In this document: positions 1 through 10,137 of the stretch, piece after piece
Layout of the letters: each line of letters opens with the position of its first letter
Numbering within the stretch: the stretch's first letter is position 1
Source of the DNA: Chloromonas sp. AAM2
Lineage: Eukaryota > Chlorophyta > Chlorophyceae > Chlamydomonadales > Chlamydomonadaceae
Direction of reading: 5' to 3'
DNA: 17,802 nt
Assembly (NCBI GenBank): GCA_004335635.1
Contig: QAXH01006635.1
Span: 1-17,802 of the forward strand
The notes under the pieces: model-generated
Seen by the model: only the letters and a program-made list of their open reading frames with translations
Databases searched by the model: none
What the model was told of the DNA's origin: nothing
Position numbers and translations under genes: made by a program

Positions 1-133
1 TCACAATCCGCTAGCTGAGTCTACGCATGGCCAGTTGGTGGCGTCACCTGGTCCATGCATCACCAGTAATGGCGTCACATGGTGCTGGCATGAACGTGTG
101 CATTCGTTTTATTTCCAACCCTCGCCGCCTGAC

Positions 134-280
134 CTGCTGTGAGCGTCTTCAGGTCCTCCGCTACCCATGTGCTGGCTAATCCTATGTTTGAGCAGTCAGA
201 GTTGTGCAACATTGACGTCACCTGGTGTCTCACATACACGACTCCTTCACACCTACCCCTCCTCTTGCCCCTGACTGACC
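134..280 (-). repeat. Tandem duplication of about 145 bp producing p115 exon 15 from the end of exon 14
   Basis: The 3' end of exon 14 (around 280-303) and exon 15 (around 134-157) carry nearly the same sequence, including the donor: GCGGAGGACCT, then GCTCAC, then GCAG|GTCAG. They encode AEDLMRLTAG and AEDLKTLTAG. The downstream introns also share an A/GCGTCACxTGGTG motif (plus strand, near 215 and 72). Spacing of exon ends is 146 bp and of the intron motif about 143 bp, which fits one tandem unit that includes exon and intron. The acceptor of exon 15 could be CATAG at 184-182 (used here) or TTAG a few bases further in. Both keep the frame. Confidence 0.6.
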
Positions 281-3200
281 TGCCGTGAGCCTCATAAGGT
301 CCTCCGCCAGCGCTCTGTTGCGCGCCCGCACGTCCGCCGCCTCCCCCTCGGCCCGCCGCAGAGCCGTCACGGCTGCCAGCAGCTTCTGCCCCTCGGAGGC
401 GCCGGGGAGCGAGGCAATGACCTCCTCAACACTGCCCTGGGACTGCAGGGACACGCACGCATGCACGTTTGTGTGTGTGTGCGTGTGTGTGTGTGCGTGT
501 ACTTACCCACCTGGGCTGGCTCATATGCGACACATGCCCGCCATGGCAGTGAAGTTTGCATGCATCGAACTTGTCAGATGTGTTGTGAATGAGGGACAGG
601 TTCGAGCGGTGGAATGGAGTAATATGCACCTGCTGACAGCCATATGTCCCAAGAGCACGCTAGGTTTACCAGGACGAGGTGGAACACAGCTGTTGACTGA
701 GCATGTGTCAAAGCAGGTATGCTTGCCAGGCACTCCCTTGTTCGATGCACACTCCAGGCAGGTGCCGAGCAACCCACTCCACACATGCTATGCACCTGAG
801 CGCTGCCCTGGCCACGACTAGGTTAGGTCCGCTGCCAATCTGATTTCTCCCACCCCTCATCGCCCCCTTCCTACCGTACTGGATGCAGGCGTGGAAGCAG
901 GGCGCGCGAACTCCTGTGTCGCTGCTTGCTTGATCGCCACCGCCTGCCCACGCACTAACACAGTGAAGGGGTAGTCAAACGCACTCTCCTCAGCGGGAGG
1001 CGCACCGGGCACATCCATGCCTGCCGTGGAAAAACGACAACCCATGATACATTGCAGTCTGGCAGATGAAGATCAGTACCACACCGTACAATGCAGCACA
1101 TGACGTGACCAAGCGTGCCTCCGCATTTGCATCTTCACCAGGCAGAGGACGTTCAAAGGCCCACGGACTGCCTGTCCCCCCGCCGCCCACACTCTTCCGA
1201 CTCATCATGGAGTGGTGTGCCATCCTCACCAACCCAAATCCTCCCTCTACCTTGTATTTGTGTTCCAGCTGATGCTTTATCTTTATAAGTGCCTGGACGG
1301 CTCTACTCCACCCACCATCAGCCTCATCTGCAGCGGTAGCTGCGGCGGCGGCGGCTCGTGTGACGGGCTTGGGCGGCTTAGGCGGAACACTGGCGGCCAC
1401 GAAGTTGCGGCAGGCCATCAACTCGTCTAGCCGGGCAAAGAACTGGCTCAGTCCCACGCGTGACAGCAGGACGTCTAACACTAAAGCAGCGGGGGAGGCG
1501 GGGCGGCCCAAGACGGGTGGGGGAGCCGGGGCACCCGGTGCAGGCCCGCCATACAGGAGACATTCGCCCAGCAACAGGGCTGCAAGGCCTGCATAGCAAG
1601 TGCACGCAAGTGCAAGCACCTGCTTGGATGGATGTGTTTGCGTGCTCTCACCTGCATGAGAGTGGCAGCACTGGATGGAGGAGCAAACACAACTACACAT
1701 CGGGCGGCTGTGTCACCACTAACAGAGCACCATAAAGCTGCTGCCTGTGGCTTGTTCAACACCCCAGCATCCGCTCCATCAACGAAAGCAACACGATTGA
1801 ATTTAATAAGCCCAATCGGCAATGAGCCCAAGCCCGTGCGCCGCCCCACCTGACACTTCTGCAGTGCTAGCCGGGTGCCTGCCCATGCACAGGTCCACCA
1901 ACAGCGGCAGGTGTGCTGCGGTGTCCAGCAGCCCCTGCACTGCGGCGGGGCACTCCTGCAGCCACACCGCCAACAGCCGCAGCAGCAGGCAGGCGGCCAC
2001 GCACCCCGCGGCACCGCCCACACGCAGCGCCTCAAGCACGTGCTTCACACACCTGAAACCGAAGCAGAAACAAACCCGAAAGTTGTACATGAAAATTGTG
2101 CATGGCAAGGTACAGTGCTTGACAGTGCTTGGCAGTGCCTGACAGTGCCTGACAGTGCCTGACAGCGCTAGGACAATCCAAAACTTGAGTACATATCGGG
2201 GGCAATCTAGCAGGTCTTTTGAATCCTTTCAGGTCTTGCGGACGAGCCCCTCAGGAGTGTGAACATTGCGCAGCACGCAGCTCTGACTCCACACCGTACT
2301 TGCTGTGCCCAATCCTGCTTACGAAAATCGAGGCGCGTCTGCAAAGTAAAGTAATGATATGCTGGTAATTCCGGACACTGTCCAATGCCTTGATGGCACT
2401 AGCCAGCCTCAAAGAGACACATACGTACTGTCCATTCTCATAACCATCAGCAACATCACAGCAGCCTCGCTCCACCTGCCTGCCCACCTGGGTAGCAGCA
2501 GTTCGGTGGGCAGAGCGCTGCTCGAGGTCAGCTCCAGGGGCAGGGTCAGCAGCCGCTGCTTGGCCATGGGATTGCCCTGGAGCAGGTGGCTCAGGATGGC
2601 AGCAGCCCTGGACACATGGATTCACATGCATGCAACATCATTGTCTGACTCAGTTGCAGCCAAATCATGACCAAGCAGTTCAAGGTGTTTAGTAAGCACA
2701 AGCTTTGCGCTGGACGTGCGCTGGACGTTGCGCTGGACGAGCATGTGTTAAAGGTAGTGCGGTATCACATACTATATCAGTGACATGGGCACACCCAGGT
2801 GATGCAGCACACAGCCTTCTCTTCGCTGAAGCAATGCTCCATAAGTGCTTGCTTGTTCATTGTTCACGACCCAAGCTCAAAGAGCTGATCAGGTCCATGC
2901 ACAACCCTTACGGTGAACACACCTGGCACACTAATGCAGCTGTCCTGCCCTGCCCTGACTCGTACACGTTGGCTTGTCCTGCCTTGTCCTGATTGCAGCC
3001 CTATCCTTACACGTAGCCCCAGCTGGCATTCAGTTGTGCTCCGTGCCTCACCTGCAGCTGACCTGCAGGGACCCTGCTCCCGCGCCCGTCACCGCGAGCG
3101 CGGCCGCAAGCTCAGAGCCAAAGCTGCCACCGCCTGCCGCCCCGTTTGCATTTGCGGCACCCCCTGCTGGTGCAATGCTGCACACCAGACTGACCTGAAA

Positions 3201-6200
3201 GCACAACAGTACAAAATCATGATACAACCACAGGCAGTGGAGAACAATCACAATGGCAGATATTTGGCATGCAGCAGTGCTAGTGAGAACGGCATCAATT
3301 ACTGCGGACTTGCACACAGCCACAAACCGTGCACGCACAATCACAAGGGCAGGGGTACTAATGCAAGCAAGCCGAGCAGGCCTTACTGACAGGGATCTGT
3401 CCATAAGAAAAAGCCGAGACATTACTCGTGGTCAGACCTGGTGAGATTGCACTGACCTGCCCGTCTGGGTTTCCAGCACAGTATGCATGCAGCACGTGTT
3501 CTGCAGCTGCTCTTTCCCCTGCATCAGCCGCATGCAGGCACACTCGCAGCAGTGCTTGCAGTGCGGGCAGCGGGACGGGCGCGGGCTGCGGGGCTGAGGC
3601 GGCTGAGGCCACAGCAGCAGCGCGGGCAAGCAAGGCACTGCCACCAGCGCCAGTGGAGGCGGGGGAGGGGCGCACTGTGACGAAGGCGGCTGCTAGCTTG
3701 GACTGGCTCGGGCCGTGACCTGCTATCACATCGCCTAGAGCGCGAAGGGCCTGCGACAGGCGACGTAAGAGCAGTATAAGCTGCAAGTCAAACACAGAGT
3801 GCTGCCAGACGTCTTGAGACTCTGACCATGGACAAGGTGTAGCGCAGCGCGTGCAAGTGCCACATGGGACAGACGAACACAGCAGGCTGGGTATCGGCAC
3901 GCTCGTGATAGTAGTAAACCGGCTCACACCGGCAGATGATATAAGCTCGCATGAGTTGTGCCGTCAGCATGAGCTAGCCAAACTAGTCAATCATCTGTTT
4001 TGGTCAAATATCCAAGCAATCTGGCTGCAGCCAATTCAAACAGGCAGGCACGAGGTTGCGTGTTGTTCCCACCTGTGCTCGCACTGCCAGAGATGACACG
4101 CCCCCATTGGCCAGGCACATGGGCAGTAACGCCTCAATAACGCCTGCCTGGAGCAGCGCTGCATGGGTGGCGGCGCGGTTTGCCGCATCCCCGTTTGCTG
4201 CTGCAGGGGTAGGGGCCGCGCCGGCTGATGAGGTGTCCGGTGGAGCGGGGTGTGCCACCTGACAAACACCAAAACACGATAAGTAAGTAAAAAGGAAACG
4301 AAACAAAGGCACAAAGGAGGTGGCAGTTGCTGAGCGGATGGGCGCACAACAGGATGCTTCACAGCAATTATCCCATCCTGCCAATCCTTCACTCTTGTTT
4401 TTGTGATTCGCAAGCATGTCCGAGCTGCCTGGCCATCATCGGTAGGCCAGCAGCCAGGACCAGTATTCCGATTCCATTAGTATTCTGCAGCCCCAACGGC
4501 CCACCAGCAGCAGAACGGACTCCAGGGCACACAGCAGGATGGCTGCCTTCTGGCGTGTGATGTGCACTGTCGTGGCGCCCTGCAGTGCCAGCCCAGCCGA
4601 GGTCACAGCGGCACTGGCGGCAGCGGCAGCAGCGGAGAAGGCGGCGCTGGGGCCGCTGGGCCCGTCCAGCGCCTCTGATGCGAGCCCATCCGGGTTGGCG
4701 GAGGTGGCGGTGGAGGAAGTGGCTAGTGCGGAGGTCAGGAGCTGTGTCAACTGGGCAATAAAGCCCATCTCACGGAAGAGGCGCTGGTTGGCCTGCAAGG
4801 AATGAATGTTACGTAAACTGTCATGTGACAAAACTTTCTGAGGTGCGCGCGGGCTGGCCTGCAGCGGACGACCATATGCGTTGGTGAAGGGAGCGCTGCA
4901 GCGCAGATAGCTATGAAGCTGGCGACATGAGTTCACGTCTGCGGCCTCTGGTCACAATGGATTGCCTCTGCTTTCTGCAACAAGAACGCTATTGACACAT
5001 TGGTCTAGATTAGCTGAGGGGTCACATGTATTTGTTGTGCGTCATTCACATACGTCATTCACATTGTGCGTCATTCACATGTGGTGTTCTGAGACAACCT
5101 CAATTGTCAAGCGTAACCCTTCCCCCGTTGTAACCATTCCCCCATTGCAGACGAGGAACCAGGATTGTGTGAATGCAAGTAGTTGGAGCCCTTGATTGGC
5201 CTGCGTCTCACCTGGTTCCCCCTGAGCAGGTTGTTCAGCAGCTCGAGGCAGTCCTGCACCACCACCCCGCCCTCCGCCCCGCCCTCCTCGCGCAGCATAG
5301 TGAACACCCTGAACACGTGCAAACACGCACAACAGAGATGACACTCCTTGGGTGTCACTTCACCGATTGTCACACATCAGCAACACGCAACGAGTGAGGT
5401 GACCTGGTTGCATGCATTACACATGTGTATGCATGTGTGTGTGTGATTCTGCTGCATCCAGCGCGCCACGCTCCACATACACGCAACACATGGACACCAG
5501 TACAAGGGAGGCAGTAAACGCACAAGCTGGAGCGCAGTGATGCATGGCACCAGAACCGGCACAAGCTTGGGACAAGCACAAAGCCACGTTCAAGCCTGTT
5601 TGATATGCTGCTTCTTCATGCAAACTTCGAACGCCCTGACAATATCGCCAGGGACGTATGCTTTGGTTGGTGAAGTCGGCTGTTATCAAGCGCCTGGATT
5701 GGTTGGTCTTGGGGTACCATGGGTTGAATCATGGTAAGCCATGTAATGATGATGATGATGAGCAATCCAGTGTCAGCGCAATTGCTGTCGCATTATAAAT
5801 TGTCAAGGACTGTCATGGACAAAATATGGTTATGAATGCTGATGAATGCTGATGCTGATGAATGCTGATGCTGGTGAATGATGATGTGCCCACCTATCGA
5901 AGGCCCCTTCAAAAGCCGCAATCTTCTGCACCTCCTCGTTAGCCCTAGTGAGCGCCCCCAGCAGCTGCAGCGCCTCGTTGCGAATGACCTCCCTCTCCGC
6001 CAGCATGTCCATGAGCCGCACCACACCCATGGGGGAGGAGAGGATGGCGGACTGGAGCTTGTAGGCGCACACCTGCAGGGCAGGGCGCATGGTTTTAGCT
6101 GCTGCACAGCGAGTAGAGATCCACAGCGAGGGACCCACAGTAGGGAGTAGGGATCCACAGCGGTAATAGAGCCGATATGCACAAGTGCGCTGAGGTCACA

Positions 6201-8040
6201 AACGGCATTCGCTCAAGATTGCCGGGTCCCCAACAAATCTATGTCAGTGCATCCAGGACTTCAGATGTGGAAGGGCTACTCAAACTATTGCACAAACCAT
6301 TGCATAGTGTACTTGGCACAAGCGCATGTGCTGTTCCAGGTATATCACCCCGCATATACTTACTGAACCCAGTAAGAGGCTTGCGTGGTGGTGCTGGTTT
6401 GCCTGTGACACACACTGCCACTGCATGACCTCACACAGTGCCTGCCCTACTGTGCCAGCTGGCGTGTGTTGGTTGGAACCAGCTTGTTGTCCCACCTGCA
6501 GCAGTTGCGTGAGCAGCTGCACCGTGTGGTACCGCACGTAGAAGTCATTGATGCCCACCTGTGGCCAGGCATGTGCGGGACACAGCACACCTTGATGCAC
6601 ATGACAACCCGTCAGCCAAGGGTGTGTGAAAGTCACATCTACGGACACAGACCAGTCTGGACCAAAGCCACTGCGCCAAACTACGCCTATCCGGTCGCTT
6701 CCCCCATCACACTCCCAGCACCCCACGTACTGCTGATCATCTGTCCTCCCTTGATGCCAGCATGGCCTGACATTGTCAGGTGAGCCCGTGCTGTACTTGC
6801 ACAGTGCCCTGGGTACCGTACAAATGTCAGGTGATCATGATGTCACTGCATCACGCTCAGCCCAATCATTTACACGCCTTAGGACTCAGTCTACACCCAC
6901 TGTTCTTGGGCAGTGAGCTGATACCCGTGCACACCACTCCCGTCTCCTCACATGCTGCCCTGCACAGTGAGCCGATAACCCGTGCACATCACCCGCATCT
7001 TCTCACAGTCCTTTGAAATGCGAATACAAAGCTTGTTGCTGTTCCAGCCATCTTATGTGCAACTTGTGGGACGATAAAGATGTAAAAAACGCACTCACTG
7101 ATATGACACCCAGCAGTCCCCAACTCACCGGCTCGTCCTCTAGCAGGTTCAGCAGCAGCTGCACGTGTTCCGGTCTCCTGGCAAACAGTTCCGCATTGAC
7201 GGCTCCCGCCTGCGCCTCCTGCGTGCCCGCCTGGGCTGGCAGGTGTGAGCAGGGCGCCATGGCCGCCACCAGGCACTCCAAGGCACCTCTCACGAGGTCT
7301 AAGTCATCCCTGTCTTCTTGCAGCACAGCCACTAGCACCGGCAGACCCATGTTGCCGACTGCAAGCTGAGCCTGCATGCACGAGGTGCACAAACGCAACT
7401 CTTGCATGTGCGTACATGAAGAAGCATGAGGTTTGCGTGCAGGTGGCAGCAGGTGCAGGGCTGTGAAGGGTTTGAAGCGTTCCAACAATCAAAATCTGCT
7501 TTCTACGTGTCTTCTTCTCTTCATGAGCTTCTGATTGTCGCCGCTCGTTTGATGAACAAGCGCAGCAAGCATTGTGTCCCATGGCAATTCTCAGAACCCT
7601 TTAGAATATGTGTGTGACTTGCAGCTTCTCTTTGTACCTGATCTTCTTGTCATGTATACAATCATTGGCATCAGCTGGCGTGTAACGTCTCTCCAATACC
7701 TGGGTGCCTCCCAATCAGGACAATTCACATGCTCATGCATCTCACAATGTCCCATGCACGGCTCGCCCACGTGCTCATGAATACAGATGACGCTGCATGG
7801 GTAGTGTCTGCTGCCTGCGCTTGCAAATACCTTGGGGTTGTCCACGAGCAAGTCCTTGAGCTGTCCAACTGCCTCCCGGCGATACTCCGGCATCAACGCA
7901 TCCGAGACCCGCTGCAGCTGCAGCTCCACCTCTGCTTCGTCGTCTGCTGTGCTTCCAAGGGCAGCTTTGGCCTCCCCTAAGAAAACGCCCTTGGCCATGC
8001 CGCCCACCCCCTGGGCGACACGCCCGAAGACCGACCTCAT
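134..8040 (-). CDS. USO1: Uso1/p115 general vesicular transport factor (plant golgin candidate 6 type), 3'-partial
   Basis: Role, known for the family: a peripheral Golgi tether with an armadillo-fold head and a coiled-coil tail that captures ER-Golgi vesicles with Rab1 and SNAREs. Exons traced on the minus strand, in order: 8040-7831, 7371-7129, 6558-6496, 6072-5894, 5308-5212, 4792-4505, 4258-4073, 3750-3457, 3194-3052, 2607-2425, 2052-1850, 1588-1316, 1020-875, 442-280, 181-134. All have GT/AG ends and compatible phases, giving about 906 residues. Diagnostic blocks shared with plant GC6 as I recall it: RDDLDLVRGALE (residue ~92), EVIRNEALQLLGALT (~200), VVVQDCLELLNNLLR (~246), CRAAAILSHLL (~568), LLLGECLLY and DEADG before the tail. 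Ala/Ser/Gly-rich insertions lie in exons 6, 8 and 9. The ATG at 8040 opens an amphipathic N-terminus, and GTTGTAG directly upstream could be the acceptor of a 5'UTR intron. The tail's acidic end and stop codon lie beyond base 1. The exon 15 boundary (and the alternative 3' end of exon 9) is the least certain. Confidence 0.92.
471..500. repeat. GT/CA microsatellite in a p115 intron
   Basis: A nearly pure GT tract interrupted by two GC steps. It lies immediately upstream, in transcript sense, of the exon 14 acceptor, so the transcript carries a CA-rich tract near the splice site. The host intron (443-874, 432 nt) shows nothing else recognisable. Confidence 0.85.
2111..2170. repeat. Six-copy 10-bp minisatellite in a p115 intron
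   Basis: Consecutive 10-base units built on GACAGTGCCT: first TACAGTGCTT, then GACAGTGCTT, GGCAGTGCCT, GACAGTGCCT twice, and finally GACAGCGCTA. Units at the ends are more diverged than the centre, as expected of an expanding minisatellite. It sits in the 372-nt intron between exons 10 and 11. Confidence 0.85.
2706..2739. repeat. Three copies of an 11-bp unit TGCGCTGGACG
   Basis: Copies at 2706-2716, 2717-2727 and 2729-2739 are identical, with one extra T between the last two. They lie inside the 444-nt intron between p115 exons 9 and 10. No coding function is seen. Confidence 0.8.
5041..5080. repeat. Three copies of GTCATTCACAT in a p115 intron
   Basis: Copies start at 5041, 5054 and 5070 with 2-5-base spacers (one reads ACG, the next TTGTGC, before GTCATTCAC). 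They lie in the 419-nt intron between exons 5 and 6. Confidence 0.75.
5746..5886. repeat. ATG/GATGCT simple-repeat cluster in a p115 intron
   Basis: A short (ATG)5 run at 5746-5760 is followed at 5832-5886 by an imperfect repeat of GCTGATGAAT and GCTGATG units that stops just before the exon 4 donor (5893). On the transcript strand this is a CAT/CAGCATT-rich tract immediately after the 5' splice site. Confidence 0.75.
6112..6162. repeat. Direct repeat AGTAGxGATCCACAGCG in a p115 intron
   Basis: Copies at 6112-6128 and 6146-6162 differ at one base. A shorter, diverged copy (GGGACCCACAG) lies between them. All lie in the 423-nt intron between exons 3 and 4. Confidence 0.75.
6911..7007. repeat. 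Two tandem copies of a ~42-bp block (54-bp period) in a p115 intron
   Basis: Blocks beginning CAGTGAGCTGATACCCGTG (6911) and CAGTGAGCCGATAACCCGTG (6965) both continue into a pyrimidine-rich stretch ending TCTCCTCACA or TCTTCTCACA. They lie in the 570-nt intron between exons 2 and 3 and look like an old tandem duplication. Confidence 0.7.
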
Positions 8041-8110
8041 CCTACAACGGAACCAGTGGGTTAGGGTTAGGGCTATGCATGTTCATTTGCGCATTGTCCA
8101 ATCTAAACTG
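8041..8110 (-). promoter_or_regulatory. Presumed 5' leader of the p115 gene with twin TTAGGG motif
   Basis: Immediately outside the p115 ATG the plus strand reads GGGTTAGGGTTAGGGC (about 8059-8075); on the gene strand this is CCCTAACCCTAACCC. The short telomere-repeat form AAACCCTAA or AACCCTAA is a known promoter element (telo-box) in plants, usually close to transcription starts. GTTGTAG right before the ATG resembles a 3' splice site. No TATA box is evident. Assigning this stretch to promoter or 5'UTR is inference. Confidence 0.35.
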
Positions 8111-8850
8111 TTGCGGTTACGTTTGGTAGTTAGTTGACTTCTTTTGACTTTTGGAGGACCTGTTGACTGATGATACATACTACAGACCTTGTGTGCAACC
8201 CATTCACGGCACAGTCAGCCGAGGCTCAAGGATTTGGCACGTCAACACTAATGACTGCTTGGCAGTGAGGTGGCTGCCATCAGTACAACAACAATTGTTT
8301 GATGTGAAGAGTGTGACTACTTTGTTTGAAGTGATTTTATCAAGCTATGCAGACAGAAAAGCTTGTGGATGCGGACGCACACGGGCTTATGATTCGACCT
8401 CACAATTCAAATGTAAAAACACGCACTTGCACTGCTCAATTAAATACACAAACACCAATTCGGTAGAACAGCAACTCACATACTCGCCAACCTTCCAAAC
8501 CCTGTACCGCGTTACAACTGCAGGGTGCACGTCAAACGAACGGGAAAAACAATCCAAACTGCAGCAAACCAGTGTCTTCCTGATACAACACATTGCCAAT
8601 TTACGAAGGTCAAGCAAAGTACAGCGCCGCGCAGCATACGAAACTGAGATGAAGGGCTGCCTGCGAAACGTAAGAAGTTCACGGCAGCCTAGTGGGAACG
8701 GTGTGAAACACATATCAATCTTCAGCGCCCACTTTATATATTGCCAATGTTCGATGCCACAGTCTGCAGAACACCTGACATCAGTCCGGTTTGGTTCTGC
8801 AAAACGAGATTGCAACAAAACGCTATCAAGCCAGTGCAGAGCATAGTTGG
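8100..8850. other. AT-richer intergenic tract, no recognisable gene
   Basis: By eye this stretch is clearly poorer in G+C than the flanking genes. Both strands are free of stops over long runs: 8151-8846 on the plus strand and about 9016-8387 on the minus strand. Neither translation shows a domain, repeat or composition I recognise; both are Cys/Ser/Thr/Arg-rich in the way noncoding DNA reads. It may contain the p115 promoter or a UTR of an unseen gene. Confidence 0.4.
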
Positions 8851-9091
8851 GGCATCGATGCAGTCTGACATGACCTCGAGCCGCGTGTGCCACAGTTGAC
8901 TGAATAATTCGCCTTTGGAAAAGTTCGGTCAAAGAAACGTACGACATACATACGCTGGCGTGGGAAAAGTGGGAATGGCCGACGCTCGGGGGAGTGCGAG
9001 ACGGCCCCATTGGCATTCATACCTGAGCCCGCGTCGTCACCAACGCGTCCGTGGAAGCACGACACTGCGTTGCTGTGAGGCCTGCTTGTCG

Positions 9092-9119
9092 CCAATGGGC
9101 CAGTGAATTGGCCCAATGC
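9092..9119. repeat. Short near-palindrome around CCAATGGGCC / GGCCCAATG
   Basis: CAATGGGCCA and TTGGCCCAATG face each other across a few bases (GTGAA), forming a small imperfect hairpin. CCAATGGG also recurs within the larger foldback element downstream (about 9670-9690 and 9897-9910). Confidence 0.5.
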
Positions 9120-9422
9120 ACGCGTGTGGAGTGCGCCATTCCTGGCCAGGAATGCCTGTCAGCGCTCTTACGGTAAGTGCGTCGCTACGAGATGCCTCGA
9201 ATCGTGCGGACTTGCGGTTTACTCTCACGCCACAATACTGCACAAAACGAACTGGCTCCGCCTCTGGCCGAGTGCTGGGGCTGGGGGGTTTTCCAGACAA
9301 TGCCTTGAAATTGTTGTTTTCAACTGGCAGCCAGAACGCCGCTGAGCCAATTGCCAATTGCCGTCAACTGGCACAGCCGGACACAGCACTGCCGAGCTAG
9401 TGTCCCCAGTCTGGATGAAGGT

Positions 9423-9493
9423 AGCAGGGTGACTGTCGCCTTGACTTGCACACGGCCAGCCGACCTGCAAGTCAAAGCATCACTCACCCTGCT
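9423..9493. repeat. Hairpin with 28-bp arms and 15-nt loop
   Basis: Left arm 9423-9450 and right arm 9466-9493 are reverse complements at 24 of 28 positions by my count. The outer 10 bases (AGCAGGGTGA) and the inner 10 (TTGACTTGCA) match exactly. The loop, 9451-9465, is GC-rich. It sits about 100 bp upstream of a larger foldback repeat and may belong to the same element. Confidence 0.8.
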
Positions 9494-9599
9494 CAGTTCA
9501 TGGGCTGGTGAAGCAGTGGTGATGCAGGTGTCAAGCTGATTGACTGACCACAATGGCTCGGCACTCCTGTTCCAGGTTTCTGCATGTCCGAAGCACAGC

Positions 9600-9985
9600 A
9601 CAAGCGTAAGCACGCGGGCAGCACAGCCACATGCATTGTTTATGCATGATTGTACTGAGGACAGGCATCCCATTGGCATTTCCCAATGGCAAAGTGGTCG
9701 CCGCCAGTGGCACAACACTGATGCGTCGCTGTGCTGCCAATGTGGGTTAAGATGCAAGCCAACATGGGTTGCCCACATGACTATGTGGGCCTGTCCAATC
9801 AGCTCACGTCCAATGTTGGCTTGCATCTTAACCCACATTGGCAGCACAACGACGCATCAGTGTTATGGCACCGGCAACAATTACTTTGCTGTTGGGAAAT
9901 GCCAATGGGATTCCTGTCCTCAGTACAAACATGCATAAACAATGCATGTGGCTGTGCTGCCCGCTTGGTTGGGAGTGCTTGCGCT
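9600..9985. mobile_element. Foldback (MITE-like) element with ~165-bp imperfect inverted arms
   Basis: Left arm about 9600-9765 and right arm about 9811-9985 are reverse complements over most of their length. Matching landmarks are GGTTAAGATGCAAGCCAACA versus its complement at 9812-9834, CTGATGCGTCG, GGCATTTCCCAA and CACATGCATTGTTTATGCAT. The central spacer (9766-9810) contains a perfect 8-bp stem with a 4-base loop at 9771-9790 (GCCCACAT/ATGTGGGC). Flanks CATGTCCGAAG (about 9583) and CATGACCGGAAG (about 9988) resemble each other in direct orientation and may be a decayed target-site duplication. No transposase is encoded, so a non-autonomous element is the simplest reading. Confidence 0.65.
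9771..9790. repeat. Perfect small hairpin at the centre of the foldback element
   Basis: GCCCACAT, four loop bases GACT, then ATGTGGGC: an uninterrupted 8-bp stem. It occupies the spacer between the two long arms, so the whole element can fold as one extended hairpin. Confidence 0.8.
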
Positions 9986-10137
9986 GCCATGACCGGAAGA
10001 AGTATCCCGCGGGCGCATTGGGTTGGGCTTCTGAACAAACATCGCACACAGGGATAGGAGTGTTGGCAGCCACAATGGCTGGTTCCCATTGCCACACGCG
10101 ATGATAGTTGGCTGCAACACTCTTGTGCTGCTGTCTT

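Noticed and set aside
285..821. Plus-strand open frame of 178 codons
   Set aside because: It covers the antisense of p115 exon 14 and a GT microsatellite (VCVCVCVCAC), with no domain; the minus strand has the conserved coding sense.
3052..3063. Alternative exon 9 donor at GTCAGC just before the chosen GTGAGG
   Set aside because: It would end in phase 0 and not fit exon 10, which needs two carried bases to make CRAAAILSH, a block conserved in plant GC6.
5690..5745. tRNA-like GGTTGAATC near 5722
   Set aside because: No paired acceptor stem, D-arm or anticodon stem could be found around it.
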